64,000 bases of DNA from Bradyrhizobium algeriense (GTDB taxonomy: Bacteria > Pseudomonadota > Alphaproteobacteria > Rhizobiales > Xanthobacteraceae), in the NCBI RefSeq assembly GCF_003062295.1, contig NZ_PYCN01000007.1:222186-286185 (forward strand), read 5' to 3'. The translations under genes were made by a program, and so were the position numbers. Every line of letters begins with the position of its first letter. The stretch's first letter is position 1. A model generated the notes under the pieces. The model made no database searches. It had not been told where the DNA came from and saw only the letters and a program-made list of their open reading frames with translations. Positions 24,994 to 33,298 of this stretch are shown piece after piece.

Positions 24994-27378
24994 TCATTTG
25001 AACGCCAACTTCATTCCCGCGATGAACGCGCGTGGCGAGCCGGCGTAGATGGAGCCGGTGGTGTTCGCCAGCACGCTCGCAGGGTTTTGAACACCGGCGG
25101 CCGTCACCGAATTTCCGATGTTGTTGGCGGAAGCCACATAGGTGCGGTCAAACACGTTCCTTACTTCGACATACATGCTCAACGACTTGAAATAGTCGGA
25201 CTTGAGGTCCGTGTTGTAGTGCACATTGAGATTGACCAGTTCGTAGCCGGGCGCCTTCAAGAGATTGGCGTTGTCCATGTAGAAAGAGTCTTTCCACTGG
25301 ACCTCGACGAACGCACCGAGACCTGCAAGCGGCCCCCACATTTGATCGTAGCCGAGCCGTGCCGTCAGTTCGTGCGGCGAGATACCGGGAATCTTGTTGC
25401 CGGCGCGGTTGAAGCTGAACGTCGCACCATTGACGATATTCTCGGTGTATTCCGTATAGACCTCGTCGAGATAGGTGTAGGCCGCTGTAAACCGCCAGCC
25501 GGGATAGAACTTCCAGTCGACGGCAAGCTCTACACCGCGATGTTCCGATCTCGGGGCGTTGAACGTGTAGCTTGCATTTTGTGCGCCGACCTGGGTGGCC
25601 TGCGAAACCAGCTCGTTCTTGAAGAATTCGTAGAAACCGGTCGCGCTGAATTTGAGCGTGTTGTTCGGCGTCCAGTCGAACCCGATGTCGTAACCAAGGT
25701 TCTGCTGCGTCTTCAGCTGCGTATTGTTGCCGTTCTGACCGTTCGAAAGGACGAAGAGGTTGCCGACCTGCGGCGTGCCGTATCCGGTGGCCACGCGTGC
25801 ACGGAACAGCCACTCGGGATTCAGCTTGTAGAGTAGCGCCAGCTCGGGGGCAGTGTTCTGGAATTGCCGGTCGGCGACTATCGGAACCCCCGGCGTCGCC
25901 GTCGGGACATTGATCGTGCCGTAGGTATAAGAGGTGTTGATCCCCTTCAGATGAGTTGTTTCCCACCCGATGCCGGCGATCGCCGTCAGGTTCGGCGTCA
26001 GCTTGAGCTCTTCGCGCGCGCGAACGCCATAGTTCGACGTATCGCTCCAGGTATTGCCCGCCAGAAGACCGAGCTTCGCGTTGCCGCCCGGCATGACGTT
26101 GCGTGAATCGCTTGACGCTGTCAGCGTGTTGTAGAAAGCGCCGAAATACGTCGTCGATTCCAGCCCAAATATCTCGCCGCGCTTGGTCACGTCGCTCATG
26201 TAGTTATAGGACGGGAAATCGCCGATGGAACTGGTGGCTCCCGTCGGCTGGCTGATATTGCGGTCGTCGAACACGAACTGGTTGCGCCAGGTGGTCGTAT
26301 TGTCGAAGTCATGCTCCCAGCGACCGCCGACGATCGTGCGCCGATCTTCGCGGCCAAGGCCTGCCTGCACCGCGGTGACCGAACTCTTCGGACCATTGAA
26401 GCCGTTGTTGAACAGCGACACTGATCCGCAACCTGCCACCCCAGCCATTTCGCAGCCCTGCTGAAACGGGTTTTGATGGTACTGATTGAGCGACAGCCGG
26501 ATCGGAAGACGCGTGTCGAGATTGTTGTTGATGAATTTGACGGTGAAGCGGTCGTCGGGGGTGGCTTGAAACGTGCCGAGAAAATTGACCGTCTGGGTAT
26601 TGAACCAGCTATTCTGGATGAAGCCGTCACCCCGCGCATCGCTCGCAAACAGCGAGCCCTCGAAATTGCCGACCTTCTTGCCGTAGGCCAGATAGTTGTT
26701 GAGGTAGCCAAAGCTGCCGCCATCGACGCCATATTCGGCGCCGTCGATGGTGCCGCCCGGGCGGGTGCGGAAGTTCAGCGCGCCGCCGGTGGCATAGTTG
26801 CCATAGAGCGCCGACGACGGCCCCCGGATGACATCGATCGCGCCATAGGCACGCGGATCGATCAGGTCGCTGCGGGAAAGTCCGTCGGGCTGCGTGACCG
26901 GAAAGCCGTCCTCGAAGATCACGAGATTGCGGATGCCAAAACCGTTGCGCGCGTTGGAGCCGCGGATCGAGATGCCGATATCGCGCGGCCCATTGCCCTG
27001 CTTTATCGATATGCCCGGGCTCTCGCGCAGCACATCGGCCACGGAGAACGCCGGCCGGTTCTCGAACTGGCTGCGGTCGATGGTCGTCTCGGTTTGGCCG
27101 TTGGGCGCCTGGTAAAGCAGCGCCCGCGCCACGCTCGGGGTAATGCCCGCGGTTAGCGACGCGGCAGGCGTTGGGTTGGCCGAAGGCGGCCGCGCCTGCG
27201 TCCGGGCGGACGAGCGAACGGCCGGCTTTCGGGCCGCCGGTCTGGCGGCTGTTGCGCGCGGCGCCTCGACGGTCACCGCCGGCAGCGCCGTCTGGGCCTC
27301 TGCGGTCGACGGCACGAGGGCGAGCGCGCTACCGAGCACAGCCAGGCTCGCGCCACCCAAGGCATGATAACGATACAT
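24994..27378 (-). CDS. TonB-dependent outer-membrane receptor, probably for copper
   Basis: 794 aa: signal peptide to about AEAQ, an unusually alanine/arginine/proline-rich linker (residues ~38-75), then the plug domain (FSVADVLRESPGISIKQGNG, IRGSNARNGFGIRNLVIFEDG, DVIRGPSSALYGNYATGGAL) and a 22-strand barrel ending FIAGMKLAFK. It imports a ligand through the outer membrane with TonB-ExbBD. Ligand inferred from its place at the head of a copper locus (OprC/NosA-like role); Fe-siderophore uptake is the alternative. Confidence 0.88.
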   Translation of the reverse strand: MYRYHALGGASLAVLGSALALVPSTAEAQTALPAVTVEAPRATAARPAARKPAVRSSARTQARPPSANPTPAASLTAGITPSVARALLYQAPNGQTETTIDRSQFENRPAFSVADVLRESPGISIKQGNGPRDIGISIRGSNARNGFGIRNLVIFEDGFPVTQPDGLSRSDLIDPRAYGAIDVIRGPSSALYGNYATGGALNFRTRPGGTIDGAEYGVDGGSFGYLNNYLAYGKKVGNFEGSLFASDARGDGFIQNSWFNTQTVNFLGTFQATPDDRFTVKFINNNLDTRLPIRLSLNQYHQNPFQQGCEMAGVAGCGSVSLFNNGFNGPKSSVTAVQAGLGREDRRTIVGGRWEHDFDNTTTWRNQFVFDDRNISQPTGATSSIGDFPSYNYMSDVTKRGEIFGLESTTYFGAFYNTLTASSDSRNVMPGGNAKLGLLAGNTWSDTSNYGVRAREELKLTPNLTAIAGIGWETTHLKGINTSYTYGTINVPTATPGVPIVADRQFQNTAPELALLYKLNPEWLFRARVATGYGTPQVGNLFVLSNGQNGNNTQLKTQQNLGYDIGFDWTPNNTLKFSATGFYEFFKNELVSQATQVGAQNASYTFNAPRSEHRGVELAVDWKFYPGWRFTAAYTYLDEVYTEYTENIVNGATFSFNRAGNKIPGISPHELTARLGYDQMWGPLAGLGAFVEVQWKDSFYMDNANLLKAPGYELVNLNVHYNTDLKSDYFKSLSMYVEVRNVFDRTYVASANNIGNSVTAAGVQNPASVLANTTGSIYAGSPRAFIAGMKLAFK

Positions 27379-27471
27379 AAGATAATCCTGACGCCAGCTC
27401 TCTGGCCGGCTTGAATGACTGCACCAACCGGCACGGCTGTCGCCGCACCGATCATTGGGTGTTCCAGGTCG

Positions 27472-27843
27472 TCAGGAAATGGCGGGAGGCGCGCGCGCCT
27501 GCGCGTGTGAACCGGCGCGAGCGTTTGTCAGCCGGAAGGCAAAATCGAACCAGGCCACCCGCTCGGCAACCCGATCGACATCGATCGCCGCAGTCTGCGG
27601 CACGTCGACCGGCGCGCCGGTCTGCAGCACGCTGCAAACCGAACAGCATCCGTCATGAGCGCGGTGGCCGGTCTGATCGGTCTGCCCCGCGCCGGGCGCA
27701 CCATTGCCGTGGCAGATGACGGCGCCGGCGAGCGGATCGGAGGCCGCGATGCTCGCCGCCCAGCATGCGCCGATCGGTGCAAAAATCTGCACCACCAGGG
27801 CAATCAGGACAATTGGCAGAAAATTCTTCAGCCGCCGGCGCAT
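27472..27843 (-). CDS. DUF2946-type Cys/His-rich membrane protein
   Basis: 123 aa: a basic N-terminus and one span (NFLPIVLIALVVQIFAPIGA), then AVICHGNGAPG at ~41-51 and HDGCCSVC at 63-70, the cysteine/histidine pairs of DUF2946 proteins. These occur with copper TonB receptors. First gene of the seven-gene minus-strand copper locus; 93 bp before the receptor gene. Confidence 0.8.
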   Translation of the reverse strand: MRRRLKNFLPIVLIALVVQIFAPIGACWAASIAASDPLAGAVICHGNGAPGAGQTDQTGHRAHDGCCSVCSVLQTGAPVDVPQTAAIDVDRVAERVAWFDFAFRLTNARAGSHAQARAPPAIS

Positions 27844-27949
27844 CGCAATCCCATCCGCTCCAGACCTTAATCATCAGGAGAGTCCGAAGTCGAGATCAGG
27901 TTCCCGGAACTATGTTGCGGCTTCAAGGAGTAAACTTGTCGAAAAGCGA

Positions 27950-28287
27950 TGCATTTTGCGCCGCGGGCAAGGCGCCCTACCCCGATACCAAGCCTCGGGC
28001 GAATTGCAGTTAAATCCACAACCATCAGTAGCAATTTCCCAATCATTTCGCAGAGTGCTGGAATTTTGAACAAAGGTTGCCGAAAATGGTGACAAGACGA
28101 AAAAGATGGTCTACCAATTAAGGCTCAGGCTGGCCGAGAGGCTCAAGCTTGGTGGTCCAAGTCTCGGGAGGAGCCCTGACGCGCACAAGCAGCGTCGCCT
28201 CGACAATCAAGAGCAAATCTAAATTTTCGGGGAAATTAAGGGTCGACACAATTTTTGAGCAGGGCTTGGCGCCCTGCTCTTTTTTTT
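27950..28287 (+). ncRNA. Candidate small RNA ending at the orphan terminator
   Basis: The intergenic stretch between the copper locus and the globin gene has no reading frame with coding character but ends in a strong plus-strand terminator at 28257-28287. A segment at 28118-28175 contains pairing stretches (GGCTCAGGC, GGCCGAGAGGCTC, GTCTCGGGAGGAGCC). The 5' end is not defined; the start given is a guess. Confidence 0.35.
28257..28287 (+). terminator. Orphan plus-strand intrinsic terminator
   Basis: GAGCAGGGC, 5-nt loop, GCCCTGCTC and eight T: a textbook terminator reading rightward. No plus-strand gene ends before it; the region 27844-28256 is intergenic upstream of a minus-strand operon. 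Confidence 0.9.
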
Positions 28288-28321
28288 GAGATGAGCTTTT
28301 TTCGAACCATCGCAAACGACA

Positions 28322-28723
28322 ATGATGGCATCGTCAAATCCGATCGAGCGAAGTTTTGAGCTGGCCGCCGAGCGTTGCGAGGATCTGACGCCTTTGGTCT
28401 ATCGCCGTCTGTTCAACGCGCATCCCGAAGCACGAACGATGTTCCGCACCGAGGGCAGCGAACTCGTCAAGGGTTCGATGCTGGCGCTCACCATCGACGC
28501 GATCCTGGACTTTGCCGGCGAACGCACCGGCCATTTCCGTCTGATCATCTCTGAGGTTTCCTCACACGACGCCTACGGCACACGGCGCGAATTGTTCGTC
28601 GCGTTCTTCGGCATCATCGCGCAGACGCTGCGCGAAATCCTCGGCGCGGACTGGTCGGGCGAAATCGATGCGGCGTGGCGAACATTGCTCGGCGACATCG
28701 ACAGTCTCGTTGCAGCGCAGTGA
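28322..28723 (+). CDS. Single-domain globin
   Basis: 133 aa, about the size of a haemoglobin domain. Phe41 (ARTMFRTEG) fits the CD1 position and His82 (SEVSSHDAYGT) the proximal haem ligand; the helices FELAAERCEDLTPLVYRRL and LFVAFFGIIAQTLREILGADWSGEIDAAW match the A/B and G/H helices of flavohaemoglobin-like globins. No reductase domain. It probably binds O2 or NO. Two adjacent ATG codons; either may start translation. Soluble and monocistronic. Confidence 0.85.
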   Translation: MMASSNPIERSFELAAERCEDLTPLVYRRLFNAHPEARTMFRTEGSELVKGSMLALTIDAILDFAGERTGHFRLIISEVSSHDAYGTRRELFVAFFGIIAQTLREILGADWSGEIDAAWRTLLGDIDSLVAAQ

Positions 28724-28876
28724 AGCGACGAGCACTAGAGTTTCCTGGAGCTCATTGATACGGACCGTCAAGTCCGCCGGTGGCGCAAAGGCGCCGAGTG
28801 TGAAAGACTGCCTCGATCCGCGGTGCGTGCAATCGACGCCGTCGGTAAAAAAACAACGACAACGAGGGAGCGAGCG

Positions 28877-29896
28877 ATGTCAGGGACTGAGAAATCCTCA
28901 ACGACAAGGCGTAATCTTCTTCAAGCGGCGGCGACCGGCGGCGCGGCAACCGCCCTGCTCGGCGGGTTGGGCATCAACCCGGCGCTGGCGGCAGCGGCGC
29001 GTTCGGAGAAACCGCTGAAGGCGGCGTTCTCGAATGCAGGCCTGCAGGCCACCTGGTGCGCCCAGGGCAAGCAGGCGGCGGAATGGTGGGGCAAGCTGTT
29101 CAACGTCGAGGTCACCTGGTTCGACGGCCAGCTCGACGCGGTCAAGCAGCGCGCCGCGATCGACAACATGGCCTCGCAGAAATGGGATTTCGTCGCCATT
29201 CAGGCGTTCGGCATCGGCACGCTGACCCAGCCCGTGCAGAAAATGATCGACGCCGGCACGCCCGTGATCGACATGGACACGCTGATCGCCCCGCTCGACC
29301 AGATCAAGGTTCATTCGTTCCTGGCGCCCGACAATGAATTCATGGGCGCTTCGGTAACGCAGGCGCTCTGCAATGCCATGGGCGGCAAGGGCAAGATCAT
29401 CATGACGCAGGGCGCGCTCGGCCATACCGGCGCGCAAGGCCGCGCCAAAGGCTTCGAGTCGGTGGTGAAGCAATTCCCCAATATCGAGGTGCTCGACACC
29501 CAGCCCGCCGATTGGGACGTCTCGAAGACAGCTCGGCTATGGGAGACCTATCTGACGAAGCACCCGCAAATCGATGCGGCCTTCTTCCACAATGACGACA
29601 TGGCGCTGGCCGCCTACAACATCATGAAGGCGCGCAACCGCACCAACATCCTGATCGGCGGCGTCGACGCCATGCCGCCGGCGATCCAGGCGGTGAGCGA
29701 AGGCCGCATGTTCGCGACCGTCCGCAACCCCTCCTGCCGCATCCATGGCGGCGCCATCATCGCCGGCGTCGCTGCTGTGACGGCGGGCGAGAAGAGCGGA
29801 CAGGGTATCCCGAAGCATGTGATCACGGATGGCCCGGTGGTGACGAAAGCCAACGCGGCCGGCATGCAATGGATGGAGGACCACTTCCTGATCTGA
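28877..29896 (+). CDS. Sugar ABC transporter substrate-binding protein (ribose type)
   Basis: Start at ATG 28877 after GAGGGAG; 339 aa. The N-terminus STTRRNLLQAAATGGAA is a Tat-type signal (twin Arg), cut near ALA. The mature protein has the type-I periplasmic binding fold of RbsB: KPLKAAFSNAGLQATWC, DFVAIQAFGIGTLTQPVQKM, DAAFFHNDDMALAAYNIMKA. It delivers a sugar-like ligand to the ATPase and permease that follow. Ligand unknown. Confidence 0.9.
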   Translation: MSGTEKSSTTRRNLLQAAATGGAATALLGGLGINPALAAAARSEKPLKAAFSNAGLQATWCAQGKQAAEWWGKLFNVEVTWFDGQLDAVKQRAAIDNMASQKWDFVAIQAFGIGTLTQPVQKMIDAGTPVIDMDTLIAPLDQIKVHSFLAPDNEFMGASVTQALCNAMGGKGKIIMTQGALGHTGAQGRAKGFESVVKQFPNIEVLDTQPADWDVSKTARLWETYLTKHPQIDAAFFHNDDMALAAYNIMKARNRTNILIGGVDAMPPAIQAVSEGRMFATVRNPSCRIHGGAIIAGVAAVTAGEKSGQGIPKHVITDGPVVTKANAAGMQWMEDHFLI

Positions 29897-29902
29897 GCCA
29901 GC

Positions 29903-31405
29903 ATGTCCAGGGGACAGCAGCCCATCCTCGAACTGCACGACATCACGAAGGCCTTCGGCGGTGTCGAGGCGCTTCGTGGCGTCGACTTCGCGCTCACCGC
30001 CGGCGAGATCCATGGTCTCGTCGGCGAGAACGGCGCTGGCAAAAGCACGCTGATGAAGATCATCGCCGGCGTGCATGCGGATTTTTCCGGCCGGCTCGTG
30101 CTGGACGGAAAGGAGACCCGCTTTCGATCGGTGCGCGACGCGCACGCGGCGGGAATCGCGATGGTTCATCAGGAGCTCAGCGTGGCGCCGGACCTGACGG
30201 TGGCCGAGAACGTGTTTCTCGGCAGCCAGCCGACCAACCGCTTAGGGCTCGTGCAATGGCGGCGAATGGCGCGCGAGGCCGGCGAGCAATTGAAGCGGTT
30301 CGGCATCGACGTCGATCCGATGTCGCGGCTCGGCGACCTGCCGATCGGCCTGCAGCAACTGATCGAGATCGCCCGTGTGCTGTCCTCGGGCGCCCGGATC
30401 ATCATCCTCGACGAGCCGACCTCGGCGCTGTCGCCGCCCGAAGTGGAGCGCCTGTTCGCGACGCTGAAACGACTGCGGGACGAAGGCACCAGCATCGTCT
30501 TCATCTCGCATTTCATCGAGGACATCCTGCGCGTCTCCGACACCGTGACGGTGTTCCGCAACGGCAGGAAGGTCGCGGAGACCGCCGCGTCCGAGACGAG
30601 CAAGCCGGCGCTAATCGAGGCGATGATCGGCAAGGGCCGCGAGGCGCTGGAAGAGACCTATATCCACGACATCATGCTGCCGCCGCCGACCGATCAGCCG
30701 GTGGTGCTGAACGCAAACGGGCTGTCGCTGGCCGGGCGCTTGCGCGAGGTTTCGTTCGAAGCCCGCGCCGGCGAGGTGCTCGGCATCTACGGCTTCATGG
30801 GATGCGGGCAGCTCGAACTGGCGCGGATCCTGTTCGGCAAAATAAAGCCCGACCTCGGCACGCTCGCAGTCGCAGGCAAGCAAAAGGCCTTCCGCAGCAC
30901 GGCCGATGCCCGGCGTTCCGGGATCGCCTTCGTTCCCGAGAGCCGGCGCGACATGCTGTTCCTGCAGGAGCCGGTCTACAAGAACGTCTCGATCAGCATC
31001 CTCGATCGCATCTCCTCGCTGCTGCTTAAGCCGTCGCGCGAGCGCTCGATCGCGACGCGGCAGGTCGAGCAGTTGCGGATCCGCCCGGCGGCCGTCGATC
31101 TCGATCTCGGCATGCTGTCCGGCGGCAACCAGCAGAAGGTGGCGCTGGCAAAATGGCTGAGCTACCCGCCGCGGCTATTGGTGCTGTGCGAGCCGACCCG
31201 CGGCATGGATGTCGGCGCCAAGAACGACGTCATCCACATCGTCAGGGATTTGCGCGCAAAAGGGCTCGCCATCATCGTGCTGTCCACCGAGCCCGAGACG
31301 GTGCTGTCGCTCGCCGACCGCGTCATCGTGCTCAAGCGCGGCGCTGTGGTGCGGGAGTTTGCCAACGAACAGATCAGCAAGGACCGCCTCCTGGAAGCGG
31401 CGTGA
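29903..31405 (+). CDS. Sugar ABC transporter ATPase (RbsA/MglA type)
   Basis: 500 aa with two ABC domains. The first has Walker A GENGAGKST at 41-49, LPIGLQQLIEIAR as signature and ILDEPTSAL. The second has a degenerate Walker A (GFMGCGQLELARI) and LSGGNQQKVALAKW, the asymmetry normal for this family. It lies 6 bp after the binding-protein gene and 10 bp before the permease. It energises uptake of the unknown sugar. Confidence 0.93.
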   Translation: MSRGQQPILELHDITKAFGGVEALRGVDFALTAGEIHGLVGENGAGKSTLMKIIAGVHADFSGRLVLDGKETRFRSVRDAHAAGIAMVHQELSVAPDLTVAENVFLGSQPTNRLGLVQWRRMAREAGEQLKRFGIDVDPMSRLGDLPIGLQQLIEIARVLSSGARIIILDEPTSALSPPEVERLFATLKRLRDEGTSIVFISHFIEDILRVSDTVTVFRNGRKVAETAASETSKPALIEAMIGKGREALEETYIHDIMLPPPTDQPVVLNANGLSLAGRLREVSFEARAGEVLGIYGFMGCGQLELARILFGKIKPDLGTLAVAGKQKAFRSTADARRSGIAFVPESRRDMLFLQEPVYKNVSISILDRISSLLLKPSRERSIATRQVEQLRIRPAAVDLDLGMLSGGNQQKVALAKWLSYPPRLLVLCEPTRGMDVGAKNDVIHIVRDLRAKGLAIIVLSTEPETVLSLADRVIVLKRGAVVREFANEQISKDRLLEAA

Positions 31406-31415
31406 GGAGACCGAC

Positions 31416-32450
31416 ATGACTTCAGGTGAAAGCGTGACAGTCGCCGCGGATCGGAAACGGCATCGCGGGCTCGCCGCGATGCTGCGCTCCCAGATGCGCA
31501 ATATCGCGCCGTTCCTGACGCTGATCTGCCTGTTCAGCTTCTTCGCGGTAGCAAGCCCCTCCTTTGCGACGCTCGACAATTTCGGCAACATCCTCACCCA
31601 GATTTCGGTCACCGGCATCATCGCCGTCGGCCTCACCTTCGTGATCCTGTGCGCCGAGATCGATCTTTCGATCGCCGCCATCGCCAACGTCACCGGCATT
31701 GCGGTCGCCTATTTCACGCTACAGGAATCCTACGTCAACATCGCCAACGTCCCGATGCCCGGGTGGGCCGCGATCCTGCTGGCGCTGGCGCTTTGCGCCC
31801 TGCTCGGCCTCGTCAACGCGTTCGGGCTGACGGTGATCGGCATCCCATCCTTCATCATGACGCTGGCGATGATGCAGATCGCGGCCGGTATCTCGGCGCT
31901 ATTGGTGCGCGGGCAGATCGCCTACAAGGTGCCCCCGCTGGTGACGACCCTGGGGTCGACATCGATCGGCGGCATTCCCTGGATCGTTATCGTGGCCGCC
32001 CTGATGCTGCTCGGCGGCCATCTGGTGCTGACCTACACCCGCTTCGGCCGCTACGTTTACATGGTTGGCGGAAACCGCGAGGCAGCAGAATATTCCGGCC
32101 TCAACGTCAAGCTCATCCTCGGTAGCGTGATGGTGATCTCAGCCGTCTGCGCCGGCATCGGCGGCATGCTCGGGGTGGCGCATTTCGGCAGCGCGCAGCA
32201 GAACGAGTTCGACTCTTATCTCCTGGATTCGATCGCTGCGGTGGTGGTCGGCGGCACCAGCCTCTTTGGCGGCCGCGGCGGCATCGGCAACACCATCGTC
32301 GGCCTGTTCGTGCTCGGCGTCCTCAACAACGGCCTCGACCACGTCAACATCGATAGCTTTTTGAAGATCTTGATCCGCGGTCTGATCTTGCTGGCGGCGC
32401 TCATCATCAACGTCTATGCGCAGCGATTGCGGGAACGGGCGGTGGAATAA
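31416..32450 (+). CDS. Sugar ABC transporter permease (RbsC type)
   Basis: 344 aa from ATG 31416 after GAGGAGA. About nine membrane spans; the BPD_transp_2 family stretches LTFVILCAEIDLSIAAIANV and AVVVGGTSLFGGRGGIGNTI followed by GLFVLGVLNNGLDHVNI are clear. It forms the membrane channel of the ribose-type transporter. No catabolic gene follows directly; mtnK, a methylthioribose kinase, is 850 bp downstream on the other strand. Confidence 0.93.
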   Translation: MTSGESVTVAADRKRHRGLAAMLRSQMRNIAPFLTLICLFSFFAVASPSFATLDNFGNILTQISVTGIIAVGLTFVILCAEIDLSIAAIANVTGIAVAYFTLQESYVNIANVPMPGWAAILLALALCALLGLVNAFGLTVIGIPSFIMTLAMMQIAAGISALLVRGQIAYKVPPLVTTLGSTSIGGIPWIVIVAALMLLGGHLVLTYTRFGRYVYMVGGNREAAEYSGLNVKLILGSVMVISAVCAGIGGMLGVAHFGSAQQNEFDSYLLDSIAAVVVGGTSLFGGRGGIGNTIVGLFVLGVLNNGLDHVNIDSFLKILIRGLILLAALIINVYAQRLRERAVE

Positions 32451-32475
32451 GGCGCAACTCTGCTATGTAGGACGC

Positions 32476-32655
32476 TCACCGGACTGCACGGGATTCATCC
32501 GTTTCGGTCAGACCATCCCTACCGTGAGCAAAGGCCTTCTTGAGAGCAGCCTGTATTTGAACATTTATGTAGTCCGCTCCATACTCCTCCGGAAGTCGCA
32601 GACCCATGCTGACGATCCTGGTGGCCTCAAAATCAATCCAATCCGCAAATGTCAT
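32476..32655 (-). CDS. Hypothetical 59-aa protein
   Basis: Starts MTFADWIDFEATRIVSMGL with GGGGA 8 nt upstream; continues LRLPEEYGADYINVQIQAAL and AFAHGRDGLTETDE. The composition is balanced and helical, no signal or span. It lies between the permease and the barstar-like gene on the opposite strand. Family not recognised; it may be a real small gene or chance. Confidence 0.45.
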   Translation of the reverse strand: MTFADWIDFEATRIVSMGLRLPEEYGADYINVQIQAALKKAFAHGRDGLTETDESRAVR

Positions 32656-32713
32656 TTGTGTCCCCACGGGTTATCGCCTCATGTGACGGGCCTGCTAGGC
32701 GGTGCCTCGATAT

Positions 32714-33028
32714 ATGACCCTGCACACGATTGAACTCGATGCCAGTAGTTGGAAAACTGCTCAAGATTTTCGACTAGCGCTTAAGGCTGCGATAGGAGCG
32801 CCGGAATGGCATGGCGAAATCGTGGGGGCATTCCTAGACTCCATTTTTGGAGGTGGGATGAACACCCTCGAACCTCCCTATGTGATCAAAGTCGTGAACA
32901 CGGCGGACCTCGTACCTGAGTTGAAGGAGATGCTCCGCGACTTCTCATCTGCGATTGCAGAGACACGAGCTCGTAGGCTTGCGCGCATTGGTGAGGATGT
33001 TGCGGTTCGGCTCGAAATCGAAAATTAG
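32714..33028 (+). CDS. Barstar-like small protein
   Basis: 104 aa from ATG 32714 (MTLHTIELDASSWKTAQDF). The pattern ASSWKTAQDFRLALKAAIG, APEWHGEIVGAFLDSIFGG, then a strand PPYVIKVVN and a C-terminal helix, resembles barstar, the ribonuclease inhibitor fold. No ribonuclease gene is adjacent, so it may be an orphan antitoxin or immunity protein. Similarity is judged by eye. Its TAG stop is the edge of a REP-like element. Confidence 0.5.
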   Translation: MTLHTIELDASSWKTAQDFRLALKAAIGAPEWHGEIVGAFLDSIFGGGMNTLEPPYVIKVVNTADLVPELKEMLRDFSSAIAETRARRLARIGEDVAVRLEIEN

Positions 33029-33230
33029 AGCATGATGAAATTGGGTTTGATTGCGACCACGAAGAAGGTGCGCTCCCTCTCCCGCTTGCTGGGGTGGGGG
33101 TGCCTCCGCGGGCGACACTGCCCGAGTGGAGAGAGCCCCCACCCGGCGCTTCGCGCCGACCTCCCCCGCAAGCGGGAGAGGTGAAGCGCGTCTGCGGCCA
33201 AATCGATCCAACCAAAAATCATCATGCTCT
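33027..33230. repeat. REP-like palindromic element 2
   Basis: Perfect 12-bp terminal inverted repeats, AGAGCATGATGA and TCATCATGCTCT, enclose 180 bp with nested palindromes (CTCTCCCGCTTGC and GCAAGCGGGAGAG). Total 204 bp, MITE-like in form but with no target duplication that I can identify. The left end shares the TAG stop of the barstar-like gene. Confidence 0.85.
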
Positions 33231-33298
33231 AGTCTCCGCCCTTTGGTACGCTGTGGGTTAGAAGCGGACTCGATCGCTTTTCGAGCGTTCGATTTCGC

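Noticed and set aside
28115..28200. tRNA-Ser-like D-arm (TGGCCGAGAGGCT) in the intergenic region
   Set aside because: No matching anticodon arm, T-loop or acceptor stem could be folded.
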